Assembly: GCA_951799445.1 (NCBI GenBank)
Contig: OX637293.1
Location: forward strand, 15,934,001-15,998,000
DNA length: 64,000 nt
Direction of reading: 5' to 3'
Source: Pseudisothecium myosuroides
Lineage: Eukaryota; Streptophyta; Bryopsida; Hypnales; Lembophyllaceae
The notes under the pieces were generated by a model that did no database searches, was not told the origin of the DNA, and was given only the letters and a program-made list of their open reading frames with translations. Numbering within the stretch: position 1 is the first letter of the stretch; each line of letters begins with the position of its first letter. Made by a program: the position numbers and the translations under genes. Below are positions 37,173-48,799 of the stretch, in pieces.

Positions 37173-38518
37173 TACAAAGTTTCAAGAATGAATATGAAGT
37201 ATTTATTGTTAAAATTTTCTTCATGTATTTGCAATTTATTTCTTCAACATGAGATATATTTCCTCAAGTTGCAAGACCTACAATTTTTGTCGATTAAAAG
37301 TTTGTGGTATGAAACTTTGCATCCAAGATGGGTAGAATCCCATCTTTTACTTGTTAGTAGAATCCTTGTTTTTTTAAATCAACTGCTTAGATCTTGCAAT
37401 TAATGAGTTATTTACTCTAAATTTTTTGGAGGGTGTACTCCAATAATAATTAAACTAAGAGATTGTAATATTAAATCTATTAACAAGTAAAAAGTAAAAG
37501 AATAGAGCATTGGTTTAGAATAGATATTTTGAGAGTAAGTTTTTGCTTGAAACAACCTAAGAACTTAGAGGAAGAATGACATTGTCTATGCACAACCCAT
37601 ATTTAACTAATTATGGACAAATGCGCGAATTATGGACAATTTTTTCACTTAGCCTCCACTGCAGAGTAGAAAAACATGCTTGAAATGATGGAAAAGTATC
37701 GGCTGCCCTCCCACACATTGTGAAAATGTACATTTGGTAAGTCATAAAATGTTGCCATGAAGGAAACTTTGTTTTCCAAATGGAAAAGGAAGTAGTGGAG
37801 TTGCTTATTTGCAGTGGTTTTCGTGTGTGGTCAGAAGGTATGCCTATAACCGCGCCCCTGAAATGAAGAAAACTCCCAGTACAATTCCCATAATCCGAAT
37901 CCATGTCAGCCTCAAACAACATGTAGTCTCAGCCTGGTGAAATGTATCGGCCGGCAGCCAACAAATGAGTAGACTAATGTGCCTAGCGAGAATAAAACAG
38001 AGCGGAGAACATGAGTGAGAGCTGAGCAATCCGGTTGAGTAGCACACTAAAGAGCATTATTTGTAAAACTGTCCTTAGCTGAACTTCATATAAACTGATA
38101 ATAGAATTCCACAAGTTCGTCGCCATTCCATTACGAAATGATGTGTCATCCACCAAGCAGGAGTACCAAAAACGTTTTAGAGATTGCTGTACAGACCTAC
38201 ATTCCATGTGTCGGCCGACAGCCGATACATATGGTAACCATTAAACGCCCAGCCTGAACTAACTTCAGACATATAGTTACTCCCTTCCTGACCCCAAACG
38301 AGAATACAAAATGTGGACGTTCCTGGCTTTACCATTGATTGAAATCATCTTGTGGATAGAACAGTGCGCTTCGGCAGCAGCAAAGAGTGTTGTATCGGCT
38401 GGCAGCCGACACCTGCATCCGCGTACGAGAATCCCTGAGCGGAATGTCCTTGTAAATCCTCTGTAATCCGAATTCCGACTATCGGCTGGCAGCCGACCGA
38501 TCCGATACCGTAGCAGCG

Positions 38519-41500
38519 CTAATCATGTCTTTGTTCGTCTGCATCTGTGTCCAATGTTGCTCCCGCGGCCTCTAGATTTGCAAGTGCAGCAGCCACGGAT
38601 GCCTCCGGGATGACATGAGAGTTGGGAGGTCCATTCTTTGCATGCGAGGGCATTCTGTGCGAGTACAAGACCATGCTGACATGTACTATCTGTGGAAGAG
38701 TGAGTTCCTTGTGCCATCTCCTTGTCCAGCATTCCCTTGCCACCAGCGCCTTTCCTTCCCTCTTCGCCTTCATTGGAGTCCACCACTCTATTGTGAAGTT
38801 CCCATACGATGTCCCTGGAGTCCTGTTGACACATTCCAGTACCCGTCCCAACCAAACCGGCAGGTAATTGTTTTGACATGGTCTACAGAGCACAAAGTCT
38901 CCTAGCAAAACATCCCTGAATGGATTGAATGTCAGTCTGGGTCTGTCTTTGGCTGGTCCGCAGTATAGAGTATTCTCTGGTTCGTCCTCCGGAGTGGTGT
39001 CCAGTGAATGATATTCTTCTGTCCCCTCCCCCGTAAAAGCGTCTCCGTGATCTCTTGTCCAGTCTGAGAGCGGCCACAATCCTTCTCGAAGCTCTGCTTG
39101 ATTTTGTGGCATGACTGAATTGATTTCCTTGTAAATTTTTTCCCAGTAAGCCACACACCCCGCCATTTCCTGTGCATATCGCTTGTTTCTGGCCATTCCC
39201 AATTTCCAGAATTCAATGTACTTTGCGATTCCATTTTTGATGAATGTTTGTTTCTCCCTGCATTCGCTCGCCCTTGCGACTTCTTTCTCTGCATTCCGCC
39301 TTTCTGTATTAATCTCCACGTTCCCCCAGAGTGCCTTGTAGGGCACTGGTCTAGGATCCCCTTGCGGTATTTTTGGTCTCCCATTTTCGTCCGCTGTCCA
39401 CATTTTGACTGGAGGCCCCGGAGGCAGCCACGCCGAATCCGTTGCCCTTTTCTTGTACCTCATGACCGGCCATCCCCGATCATCTCCATCTTCGACTACA
39501 TAGAATTTGAATATGTGTTTATCTCCGAGTCCGATGATCTTGTTTACGCCCTCATGATGGAATCCTCTGAGGTATTCCTTGAAGTCTGCGACCTCTTGTA
39601 CGACCTCCGGGACGAATGCCACCGTCTTCTGCGAGTCCATGAACGCCTTCATGAGATCTGCTAGTACATACGTGTTCTTCTTTTTGATGAGTTTCGATAG
39701 ATAACTGAAGTGCGCGTCAATGTCTTCGTGCGTATGCCCGACAATTAGAAATCCGACTGTAACTTCCTTAAATATGCGCCTCGCGGTGAGTAATGAGCAG
39801 AAAGCCATGAGGAACCTATTTTTGTTGTCCTTTGCTGAGTTGTCCAGTTGCAAGAAGAGCTTCCTCGGCAGTGGAATATGAGGCCGCCCTGATGTTTGAA
39901 TGTTATTAACCTTCTCTTGTGCCTGCGGAATGGATGAGTTGCACCTGGATTTTCCATGCATCAGAGCCTCAAAGAAGCTATTCTGCGGTGGTGATTTGAA
40001 GAGCACCTTCGACTCCCGCACAGGTGGTGCTTCTAGCGCCCTAAGTACCCTACAGAGCGACGAAATTGTGAAATTTGAGTCCCCCGGCCAGAGCGAGGTT
40101 GAATAATGCGCATATGCGCCATCTCCATGGCCATGTGTGAGCATGCCCGTGCAAGATATTGGCAATTGCCCTAGCCCCGCGGTGGCCTTTGTGACGCGCA
40201 TCATCCTTGGAATCGCTGTCTTCTTGGTGTCCATTTTATCATGAATGATGCACAGGAACTCTGATGGATTTCTGACTGACTGCGCGGTCCATCCTCCATA
40301 GACATTTCTACATGCCCTTTGGTAGTTGAGATGTCTCTCTCTGTCGTCGACTAGCGCCTGCCACTCATCACAGCCCCTGGGATACTTTGCAATACACTCT
40401 ACGAGGAAGTCACATTCTGTGCATTTTGAGAAATTGCTTCCCACCGCCTTGACCTCTACATTTTTGAAATGTGTCTTCCGAAGGCGGCTGATCGCGGACT
40501 GCGAGACTGGCTCCAAATTGCATACCCTATTGACCTGAAGGACATCATTTGGCAAATGAGGTTGCGCAATAAGGTTGAGCATTTGTATCGGCCGGCAGCC
40601 GACAGAGATGCAGAACCCTGACTGAGGAAAGCAGAGAAGTATGCCTAAAGCGCCTGCCAACGTGCTTCCATTCCATAAGTACATGGTATCGGCTGGCAGC
40701 CGACAAACAGTAGTATGTAATGTCTAAATAGAAGAAGATGATGAACTTACTGAGTTTACTTGTTCGCGCATGTGATCCCACGTCATTGCCGAGGGCACGA
40801 CCTTGAGACTGTCTACGCGCTTATTCCCAACTAGCCTGAATTCGTTTGGCATCTGATCTGCATTCTCATTGATGATTGTCATGAGAGTTGCTTGGGCTTG
40901 AATAGTTTTCGGACGTGGTCTTGTGGACCTCGCATTCCCATGCGATCCGCTGACCGATCCTCCTGCGGCCGCCGCCTTGTAAACATGGTATGCCGACCTT
41001 GAGACCCCGTGAATGATACACCAAGCGTTTTCGCATACGTCTCTATTTGCAAGAGTAATGACTTTTTTACCTGGAACGATCCCCGGATGTATTTGAGTGT
41101 GCACCGCATATGCCATTTCCCTCCTTGTCTCGAATGTGGCTGCGAAGAACTTCCTTCGTATATTTTTTGTTTCCTCCCAAGGAAACGTCTGGCAGCATCT
41201 GAGATTGCAGCACTTTTGCGAGCTGACCGCACGTATCTCCAACTCCGAGATCTTGAGCTGCAATTTGGATTTTCCACCGCGATCCTTGTGAGTGACTTTC
41301 CTGCGCACCGACCGGTAGGGATTTCTGGGCACCCCCTGACATCCGTTGTCATCCGGCTCCTCCAGCAGAGCAGCCTCTGAGCAGAGCGTGACCATCTCCG
41401 AGAGTAGCCTTCCCCCCTCTAATCTAGCGTGTGTTATCTTCCACCGCATGGATGTCATTTGCAGTTCCTCATTTTCCGAGACCAACATGACCCCTACCTC

Positions 41501-42685
41501 TGAATCACTGAGAACGCGATCGTCGCAGGCTTCCTCCGGTAGGCAGACTTGTATCATTGCTCTTCCGAAGACTGAGAAATCGTCATTGAGAAGTTGGCAG
41601 TATTTATTCCTCCAAAGAGGTCTGTCCATGATGGGTAGCCCCGACTGCACGCCGTCCGAGTTTGCGTTGGATTCTCCACTACCTCCATGACCCCTAAAGT
41701 CGACCGCCTGAACAGAGCAGTCATTGCCGCTGCTCGGATAGCTGCCATCTACAGAGGTACTATAACCATGACCATTGTGAATTCCATGAGCAGATCCGCA
41801 GCATTGCCCGTCCGATGAGTAGAGCCTATCCTCTCGATCGTCTTCATCCGATGCAGTGGCAGGAATCTGTTCATCGATCGAGTCCCCGAATTCCACGACT
41901 ACATCGTTTGAGCTACCTCCACTCTCCGGGCTCCTATCTAGCTGTGAGTGGATGAGATAGTCTCCTGTAATATCTGTCGGCTGGCAGCCGACATTCACGG
42001 TCGATGAACTAGGTGCCACGACCGGCCTCACCTTGTATCCACTCCATAGAATTCTAAATCCCACACAGCGGTTCAGTGTCATGAATTCTGGAATCTCGCA
42101 GTAGGCATTTTGATCCTCGAACTCCTCGAGGACATGCAGAAGCTTGACGACGACGAAGAAGCTGTGTGGTACGCGGAAGCCATTCCAATATCCCTTCGGT
42201 GAGCATTCTACAATGGATCCCACACCAGCATACTGCAGGTCATTACCGACCATCATCAGAAGTACAACCTCCATATTGACAGAGAGTGACAGGAATTGCT
42301 GTATGGGTTTCCCGTCCGTGTTTCCATGTGTCGGCTGGCAGCCGACACCAACGGAAGATGACCCTTCCGACTCCGCATAAGGATAAATATTTTTTGCCTC
42401 CCATACAATCGACCTTCCTGCGCATTGCCGGAGGAAGTGCAAGTCTGCCTCCGGAAACGGAATGGGCATGTCGAGGTTCGATGGAACATCTATCACCCGA
42501 ACGCAAACGAGGCATGGATCCTGCTGCACCACCTTCTCTACGACCGCCCTACCTGCGTAATATAGTCCTTCCAGTGTCAGCGCGACGACTGCTCCCTTCC
42601 GAATCTTCAACCTCCCAGAGCCTCCATTTCTTGTGAATGCTTCAATTACAGTGGTATCCAGCCCCGGCTCATCAGATGATGTCAT
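38519..42685 (-). CDS. Transposase-like protein with DUF7869-type core (1316 aa)
   Basis: Two exons: 42685-40751 (donor AACTCA/GTAAGT, phase 0) and 40534-38519 (acceptor GTCCTTCAG). The start is taken at MTSSDEPGLD; 43 further codons upstream are open but run through a palindrome copy. The C-terminal exon has a Cys pair (SKCTECDFLVE, residues about 682-692), CIIHDKMDTKKTAIP (Asp at about 744 and 747), LFLQLDNSAKDNKNRF (Asp876), and IVGHTHEDIDAHFSYLS (about 909-925). The spaced acidic residues and the LDN/GHTHEDID pair are typical of DUF7869 proteins, which have an RNase-H-like transposase look; catalysis is inferred. The single intron (216 bp) contains two palindrome copies. Two more copies (41975 and 42329) are translated in frame as GCQPT. 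It is divergent to the ParB/methylase/FCP1-like gene. Confidence 0.8.
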
Positions 42686-43404
42686 GGTACACAATCTAAA
42701 ATTAAAACCAGCGATGTCGAATCTCTTGTTCAGTTCAATCGCGCTTCCCCTTGTCGGCTGGCAGCCGATACAACAATATCCATCACAGTAGACGACCTCA
42801 TTGATGAGGATCACCTATTTTCTGAACATGAGACTGACCTTGAGATTGTGTCGGCTGGCAGCCGACACCTTGGACTGCATGGATATGAGAAGGACCTAAA
42901 TCGAAACAGCTGAGGACCACTATAGCGGACAATATGAGCGCTGCAAATGACGATGACGCGTCTCAGACTGGATGAGAAACCATGGACGGATGAAAAAAGT
43001 GGATGAAATCGTAATGATTGCGCCTCCCGGCTGGCAGCCGTCACTTCAGTAGGGAGGGGGGTATACTCCCCTGATCACTTTCATTTCAGCTCATTTCTAA
43101 CTCTCCACGCTCAAGATCAGTCTCTCTCTCTCTCTCGCGCTCTCTCACTCATGCTCTCGCTCTCTCTCGTTGTCTCTCCCACAGTCTCCCTGTTTTCTGG
43201 TCCCACGGCTTGCAGCCGACACTCCTCGGGTCATATAGTATCCGCTCCCCCGCCGCCGCATTTTTTAGGTCAGCCGCTCCGCAGATTAGGTCAGCCGATA
43301 TCAGATCCAGGGCAGCCGATACAATTGGAGGCAGTAGTGAGCAGACGACCTCACCAGCCGACAGGAGACGCAGAGCAGCCGACACGACTTCCCTGATCCA
43401 CAAG
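42686..43404. promoter_or_regulatory. Divergent promoter region of the transposon
   Basis: This 0.72-kb region separates the two start codons. It contains palindrome copies at 42753, 42849, 43027 and 43205, a CT-rich tract at 43111-43190 (a Y-patch/GAGA-like promoter feature), and the phased half-site array at 43271-43384. Confidence 0.6.
43271..43396 (+). promoter_or_regulatory. Phased array of CAGCCG(A) half-sites, 21-bp period
   Basis: CAGCCG starts at 43271, 43292, 43313, 43355 and 43376: intervals of 21, 21, 42 and 21 bp. The slot at 43334 is degenerate. All half-sites have the same orientation and are the right half of the 19-bp palindrome (CAGCCGAYA). The array ends just upstream of the ATG at 43405. 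A 21-bp period is two helical turns, so bound proteins would line up on one face. Confidence 0.7.
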
Positions 43405-46400
43405 ATGGCAACTGCCGATGCAGTCAGTGAAAGGTACCATTCAATCCCTGTATCGGCTGGCAGCCGATACAGTTTCCCCTTCCATGTTTTCCATGTTTGT
43501 ATACGCTTGTTCATTGCACGAATTCTGTGTCGGCTGGCAGCCAATACAGTTTCCCCTTCCATGTTTTCCATGTTTGTATACGTTCGTTCATTGCACGAAT
43601 TCTGTGTCGGCTGCCAGCCGACAGCATCAGCGCCTCCACTTTTTGTAGTCTGAATACATTATCGGCAGGCATTCAATATAGTTCATTTTGTTGTCATGAA
43701 TTACCGGAACTTGTATCGGCTGGCAGCCGATACATTGTACCCCCTTACCGTATCGGCTGCCAGCCGACACTATTATGTAGCACGCTGAACTCATGTCTTC
43801 TGTGTGCAGGAAACCTACCCTGCTCTTAAGACTCCTCGGTGAACAGATTCCGAATTCCGGGATATGTTCCGACGGGATTTCACCACGCGCAACTTGGAAA
43901 GCAAGTCCAGCAATTGAAGAGTGGGGCCTTTGCTGGAGGGAGTTGACTGACGGGATAGTCGAGATTGCGTGCTCGTACAAGATGAAGGGAAACATGGTCC
44001 CGGGCAAGGGGAAGGTCATGTCCGTTATGGCGGTCGGTGACGCTGTTCATGTCCTCATCTGTCTGGTCCCACTTGCGAATCCGGAAGGGGAAGCGGACTA
44101 CATCGCGGTGGAGTTGCCCTTCGACAAATGCACGGAGGAGGTCTGTGGAAATATGGCGATGGCGATGGGCATGACATTCGAGAAGAACCATCCCGTGGAT
44201 GCTGAGGACCTGGTGCAGGGATGGTATATTCTCAAAGCAGAAAGGGATGACCGTAATGCGCTTGCCATTCGGGACCTGGAGAAAGGAAAGAAGAAGGTGC
44301 CCTCCGCAAGAAAGAAGCCGTCCAGCACACCGACTGTGGAGGCGGAAACTGCTGTCGTGGAGGCGGGGTCACCGAGCAAACCCAAGAGGAAGGGGAAAGA
44401 TCCCAAGAAGGCCTTCAAGATCACACTGGACGAGGCCCTACGTCGTGGGAATCACCTCACCACGAAGACAAAGGACAGCGAGGTGAATGCCATCTACGAG
44501 GCGCTGGACAAGGGGCTGGGGCATGCCTTCCCCTACAAGAAGCAACGTCTTCCGGGGGTCATCCAAGCTGACAGACTCCACATTGCACCAGATGATCTCA
44601 AGTACAGGAAGATCGCAAAGGACCGCCTGAAACAGGTATTGTAGCTCAAGATCTCTTCATTTGAACTGCCTTATATATAATACTCTACTTTTTATTCTAT
44701 CGGCTGCCAGCCGACACTTTGATGTAGGGTTTCTAATTGTCCAGGAAATCGTCATTGTAGGTGACAACGATGTATAAGGGATATGGGTCCATTCGAAAGA
44801 AGCCGGAAATCCATGGAATTCCATTGAAGCGGAAGCCCTTGGAAACCGACAAAGGAATGGATGCTGTCATGGACAAGTGTCCCCTTGTGGGAGACACCAC
44901 AACGGTGAACGGTGTTCCAGTGCCCTGGTGGAAAGCTCCTGATGTGCATTGGTACATCATTGGTGGTCAGCATACCGTTACAGCATGCCTCGAACTCGCC
45001 AAGAACTTCCCCGATGGCTCGGACGCAAAGAAGGATCTTCTGGAATTTGAAGTCATTCCGGTTTGGGCGGAAGACGCGGACACTCTCGTCAGGGTTTCAA
45101 ACGCCTTGAACTTGAACATCGCGGAGAAGGTGGCCAAGGAGACGTTCCGATCTTGTGCGGAAATGGGGAGACCGGCATGGGTGAAGGCGGGATGTCCGGA
45201 GCCACATCACGGGGGTGGAAAACCGTCAACTGCGTTTGAGGTAGGCACTTCCGCTCAGCGTTCATTCTGATCATCGTATACGTGATGTGTGCACTAGTTC
45301 AAGACCTGCTTCTGAGTCGGCTGCCAGCCGATACAGATTCTCTTACAATTTCATGTTGTGAGTTGTGAGTCGTCTCTGTCTCTCGGCTGCCAGCCGATAG
45401 ATCAGCCCGAGGTTCTGAATGTTGAGGACTTGCACTTCCGCAGGCAGCGAAGCTGAAGGTGATGGCGCACTTCGTGGAGGAGAAAGTGTCATCGAAGCTG
45501 CCCCTCATCTTCATCAAGAAGAACACCTGGGAACTGTGGACGGAGGTGTTCGACGCGTGGGAGAATGGAGAGCTCATTGGAGATGACGGGACTCTTCCGA
45601 TACAACTCGTTAATCGGAAGCCGCTCACGCACATCACAAAGACGGATCTCACGCCGACTCTGGGGCTGCGTGATTCAGACCTCTGCGAACTGGCGGACGA
45701 GATTGTGGCCCTTCGCGTCAGCATCAAGAACACAGCCAAGGCAAGGGGCTCGGGAGTGATCACCCTGTACGACTGGTGCAAGGACAAAAAGCTGGACAGG
45801 GTGGTCATGAACGAGATCATGTGGCTCCGCGAGAAGTTTCCCCTCCCCTGTAAGGATGCGACCTGGGTGCCCTACTCAGACGAGGCATGGCAAAAACTCG
45901 CGGACAAGGAGGGGTACTCTCCGGGTGTCGTCAGAAACGTCTGGAAGGATGTCAAGAAGGTCACGGAGGGGAACACATGGCTGAACGGACGCGTCAACCC
46001 CATGAACCCGACCACGGATAAGTCCACGGACGGAAAGGCGCCGGGGGTATTCTACACGACATTGACGAAGTACTCCACGGTTGCGGTTCCACAGGAGACC
46101 GTCGCAGGGAGTAGTTCAAACCTCAAGTATGAATGTCGCCTGGGACAGAACATCGACGACGTCCTGGATTCGCTTCGGGAAAGCGCGGAGACAGACGGGC
46201 TGCAACCTACGGACAAGAAGTTCTTTGTGCTCTTCGGGTATGCAAACGACGGGATTCTGTTGGGGATTAATAAGAGCGATTTCCAGGCCATCGCCAGATA
46301 CGTCGAAATTCCCGGGGAGGAGGAAGGCCCGAACAACCCAGCACGCGATGGATATATTCCCCTCCCCATGCTCTTCATTGGGGGATCACGCTTCCGAGAT

Positions 46401-48728
46401 TCGGTTGCATTGGCGTCGTTATCGTCATCGTCATCGTGGTACTTTCATACGGTCTATTACCAGCCATCTCCGCGGGGAGGCTTCAGGAGAGAAGAGATCG
46501 AGCCCAAGCCACTCGTCACACTCTCTCTCACCTTCCCCAAGCCAGATGACGGAGCGGAGCTATTTGGAGTCTTTAAGAGGATCACCGGGATCAACAAGCA
46601 GCTCGACTGGTATCAAGTGGATGTGGACGGGGAGGTCGACTGGAACGGAGGAATGTGTGGAGTGGGACATGGACTCCTAGAACGCTTGATGAAGCCCACG
46701 CTCAAGTCCAAGGACGCTATCGTCATCAACGTCTGGGGAGGTGGAAACGTTACAGAGATCGCTCTGGTAAGATTTCTGGAACTCCATTTTCTTTGACTCT
46801 CACTCTGTCGGCTGCCAGCCGATACATCAAGTTACTAACTCCAAGTCATTGTTCACGTAGAGGAATGGCCGCTCTGTGCTGGAGTTCGTTCTAGAGGAGG
46901 AAGGACTGGCAAAAGCGAACGAGCGAGTCAAGGGAATGAACCTGGTCTCTGCCGCATATGTGGTACCCCCCACACGGCCGCTCATGATACGCGACACCGA
47001 GGAAGGTGGAGAGTCAGACGTCGAAGTTGTGGTACCCAATCCACCGGAAGGACGTCCCTCAACTTCCAGGGCAAATCGGACGACGTCGACGGAACGACAG
47101 CCGGAGACGCAACTGCCGCAAAGGAGAATGAAGGGGACACCGGATTCCGCGGTTCATTATGGAACCTCATCCCCTCGGACTCCAACTGCAGCTAACAGGT
47201 TGGCAACAGATCCTCATGGCGGACCATCAACCGCAGCGGACGCAATGGTGGTGGATTTGCATGCCATCCCCCAGTCCGAGGAAATTGTCAGGGGCGGAAC
47301 AGCACCTGTGGACGTTCTCGCGGCGGACCGAACACCGCAATCCGGGGAAATGCTCATCGCGATGGGGAGGCCTGCCACAGCGCAGGATGTCGCTATCGGC
47401 GGCCAGACGATACAGGGAACCAACTCACAGGGTGAGCCGCGACGCGGAAGGAGCAAAGCAACTGGAGGTGGAAAAACTTCAAAGGCAGTGGACTCGCGGC
47501 TCTCGGGACCCTCCAAGGAAAAACGGGTAAGGGATACTGGAGACGCAGAAGGGGGAGCCGAATCAAATGTCGGGCAGGAGATGGACTTCCCGAACGAACA
47601 GATGTCGCCCAGTCCAGCATCTAAGCGGACGCGAGTTAGAGGTTCGTAGGCGATAGACATGCTGGGGCCAAGGGGGGGTATCACTACACTAGGTCTTGTA
47701 ATGTTAGTTCTGCATGGCACGGACTTGTTGCTCCTAACTCGTCTATCGTAGCCTCTATCGATGCAGACTAGGATGTGGGTAGCATGTCGGCTGCCAGCCG
47801 ATACATTCTAATGCTACTCTCATGTTGCTCTGGAAGTGCATCTCATGGTATGTGGATTTCATCTTGCATTGCAGATTATCACACTCATCATTCTGAGCCC
47901 TCTGAGGACAAAGTGTCCGAAGGCGGGGACGAATGTAACCAGCCGGATCTCGATACGAGAGAAAAGGCAAAGGTCGTGGACACGCCAGCGGTGGCGTCTC
48001 ACAAGTTGTTCTTGTTCCTAGAGGTCCAGGGAACACTGATGTATTATGAGCCGCTCATTCTCAAGGCGGCCACTATGCAGCAGAGGTCGACCGTTAGAGA
48101 GAGGCCAGGAATTAGGGAATTCTTGCAGTTTTGTATGAGGCAGGACATTGTCATTGTCTACTGGTCGTATTTGCCCTTGGCTCAACTCAATGCGCGGATG
48201 CATAATATGAGGTGGGCGGTGCCGGAGATCCCAGAAAATTACATTGCCTTCGGACAGCAAATGTGTGACGAGAGTGCGTATAGGGATCCAGCCACTCCTG
48301 GGAAACCCATCTACCTAAAACGTCTCGCACGGATCATATCGTCCGTGCCGGATCTTAGGCAGAATGGAGCCTCCCTTACAAACTCATTGATCGTGGATCA
48401 CGTGCCATACAGAAACGTACTCAATGATCCATTCAATGCGGTTCATCCACCCGCTTGTACCCTATATTCGGAGAAACCCAAGAAAAATGCTAATCCTCCG
48501 AAATTACCCTTTCTCCAGTCCACGATGATTCCGTTCATCGAGAACTTCCTGGCCTCGGGACTATCGGTCCCGGAATTTTGTCGGGCAAACGCTCGCATTG
48601 GGCTGCCGCGGTGCATGCCGGGGTCACCCTTACACAAGCTCTACGTCCAGGTGACACCGGAGTGCCAGAAGGGATTTGAGGGGCCGAACACAGAGGTGGG
48701 AACTCTCGTCTTGGGAGGCACCAGCTGA
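43405..48728 (+). CDS. ParB-like / DNA-methyltransferase-like / FCP1-like fusion protein (1430 aa)
   Basis: Six exons with matching phases: 43405-43433, 43810-44635, 44761-45240, 45444-46766, 46861-47641 and 47875-48728. Residues 1-285 are unrecognised and end in a Lys-rich stretch. In exon 3, WYIIGGQHTVTACLELAK (about 350-367) followed by FEVIPVWAEDADTLVRVSNA resembles the ParB N-terminal domain (G-E/Q-H-R...A, then a VPV strand and a D/E-A-L-x-L helix). At the exon 4/5 junction, DAIVINVWGGGNVTEIAL then RNGRSVLEFVLEEEGLAKAN (about 869-906) follows the C-terminal SAM-binding block of N6/N4 DNA methyltransferases (D-P-F-x-G-S-G-T-T...A-L-x-x-G-R); the (D/S/N)PP(Y/W) motif was not found. Residues about 950-1146 are Ser/Thr/Gly-rich. 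Residues about 1190-1420 look like an FCP1/NIF HAD phosphatase: FLFLEVQGTL in place of the DxDxT loop, RPGIREFLQF, and SLIVDHVPYR. The nucleophile Asp is absent (Glu1196, Gln1198), so it is probably a pseudo-enzyme. ParB-methylase fusions are known in prokaryotes and phages; the C-terminal addition is unfamiliar to me. Confidence 0.75.
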
Positions 48729-48799
48729 GGACGACTGGTACTGACACACAAGGAGGCGCGAAATGTATCGGCGGCCAGCCGACATAGATGTAGATTGTT

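Larger units (their letters stand above)
29930..37587. repeat. Segmental duplication, copy 1 (left part); continues at 50716-52090
   Basis: This block (PAL gene, its 3' and 5' flanks and about 4.5 kb of AT-rich DNA) is colinear with 56490-62999. Shared anchors include ATGTTATAAAATGCTCAAGC (3' of PAL), GACGAATGGAGTTGGTATAC (5' of PAL) and CAAGAATGAATATGAAGTAT near 37185 and 62619. Homology resumes after the inserted transposon at about 50716 and runs to about 52090. The two copies differ by several mobile-element insertions, all in copy 1. Confidence 0.85.

Noticed and set aside
42300..42360. A small intron removing the palindrome copy from the transposase-like exon
   Set aside because: The possible donor and acceptor give a 50-base intron with mismatched phase, while the unspliced frame is open.
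43111..43190. CT-rich tract as an independent mobile or satellite element
   Set aside because: A simple microsatellite-like run in a promoter; most likely a core-promoter pyrimidine patch.
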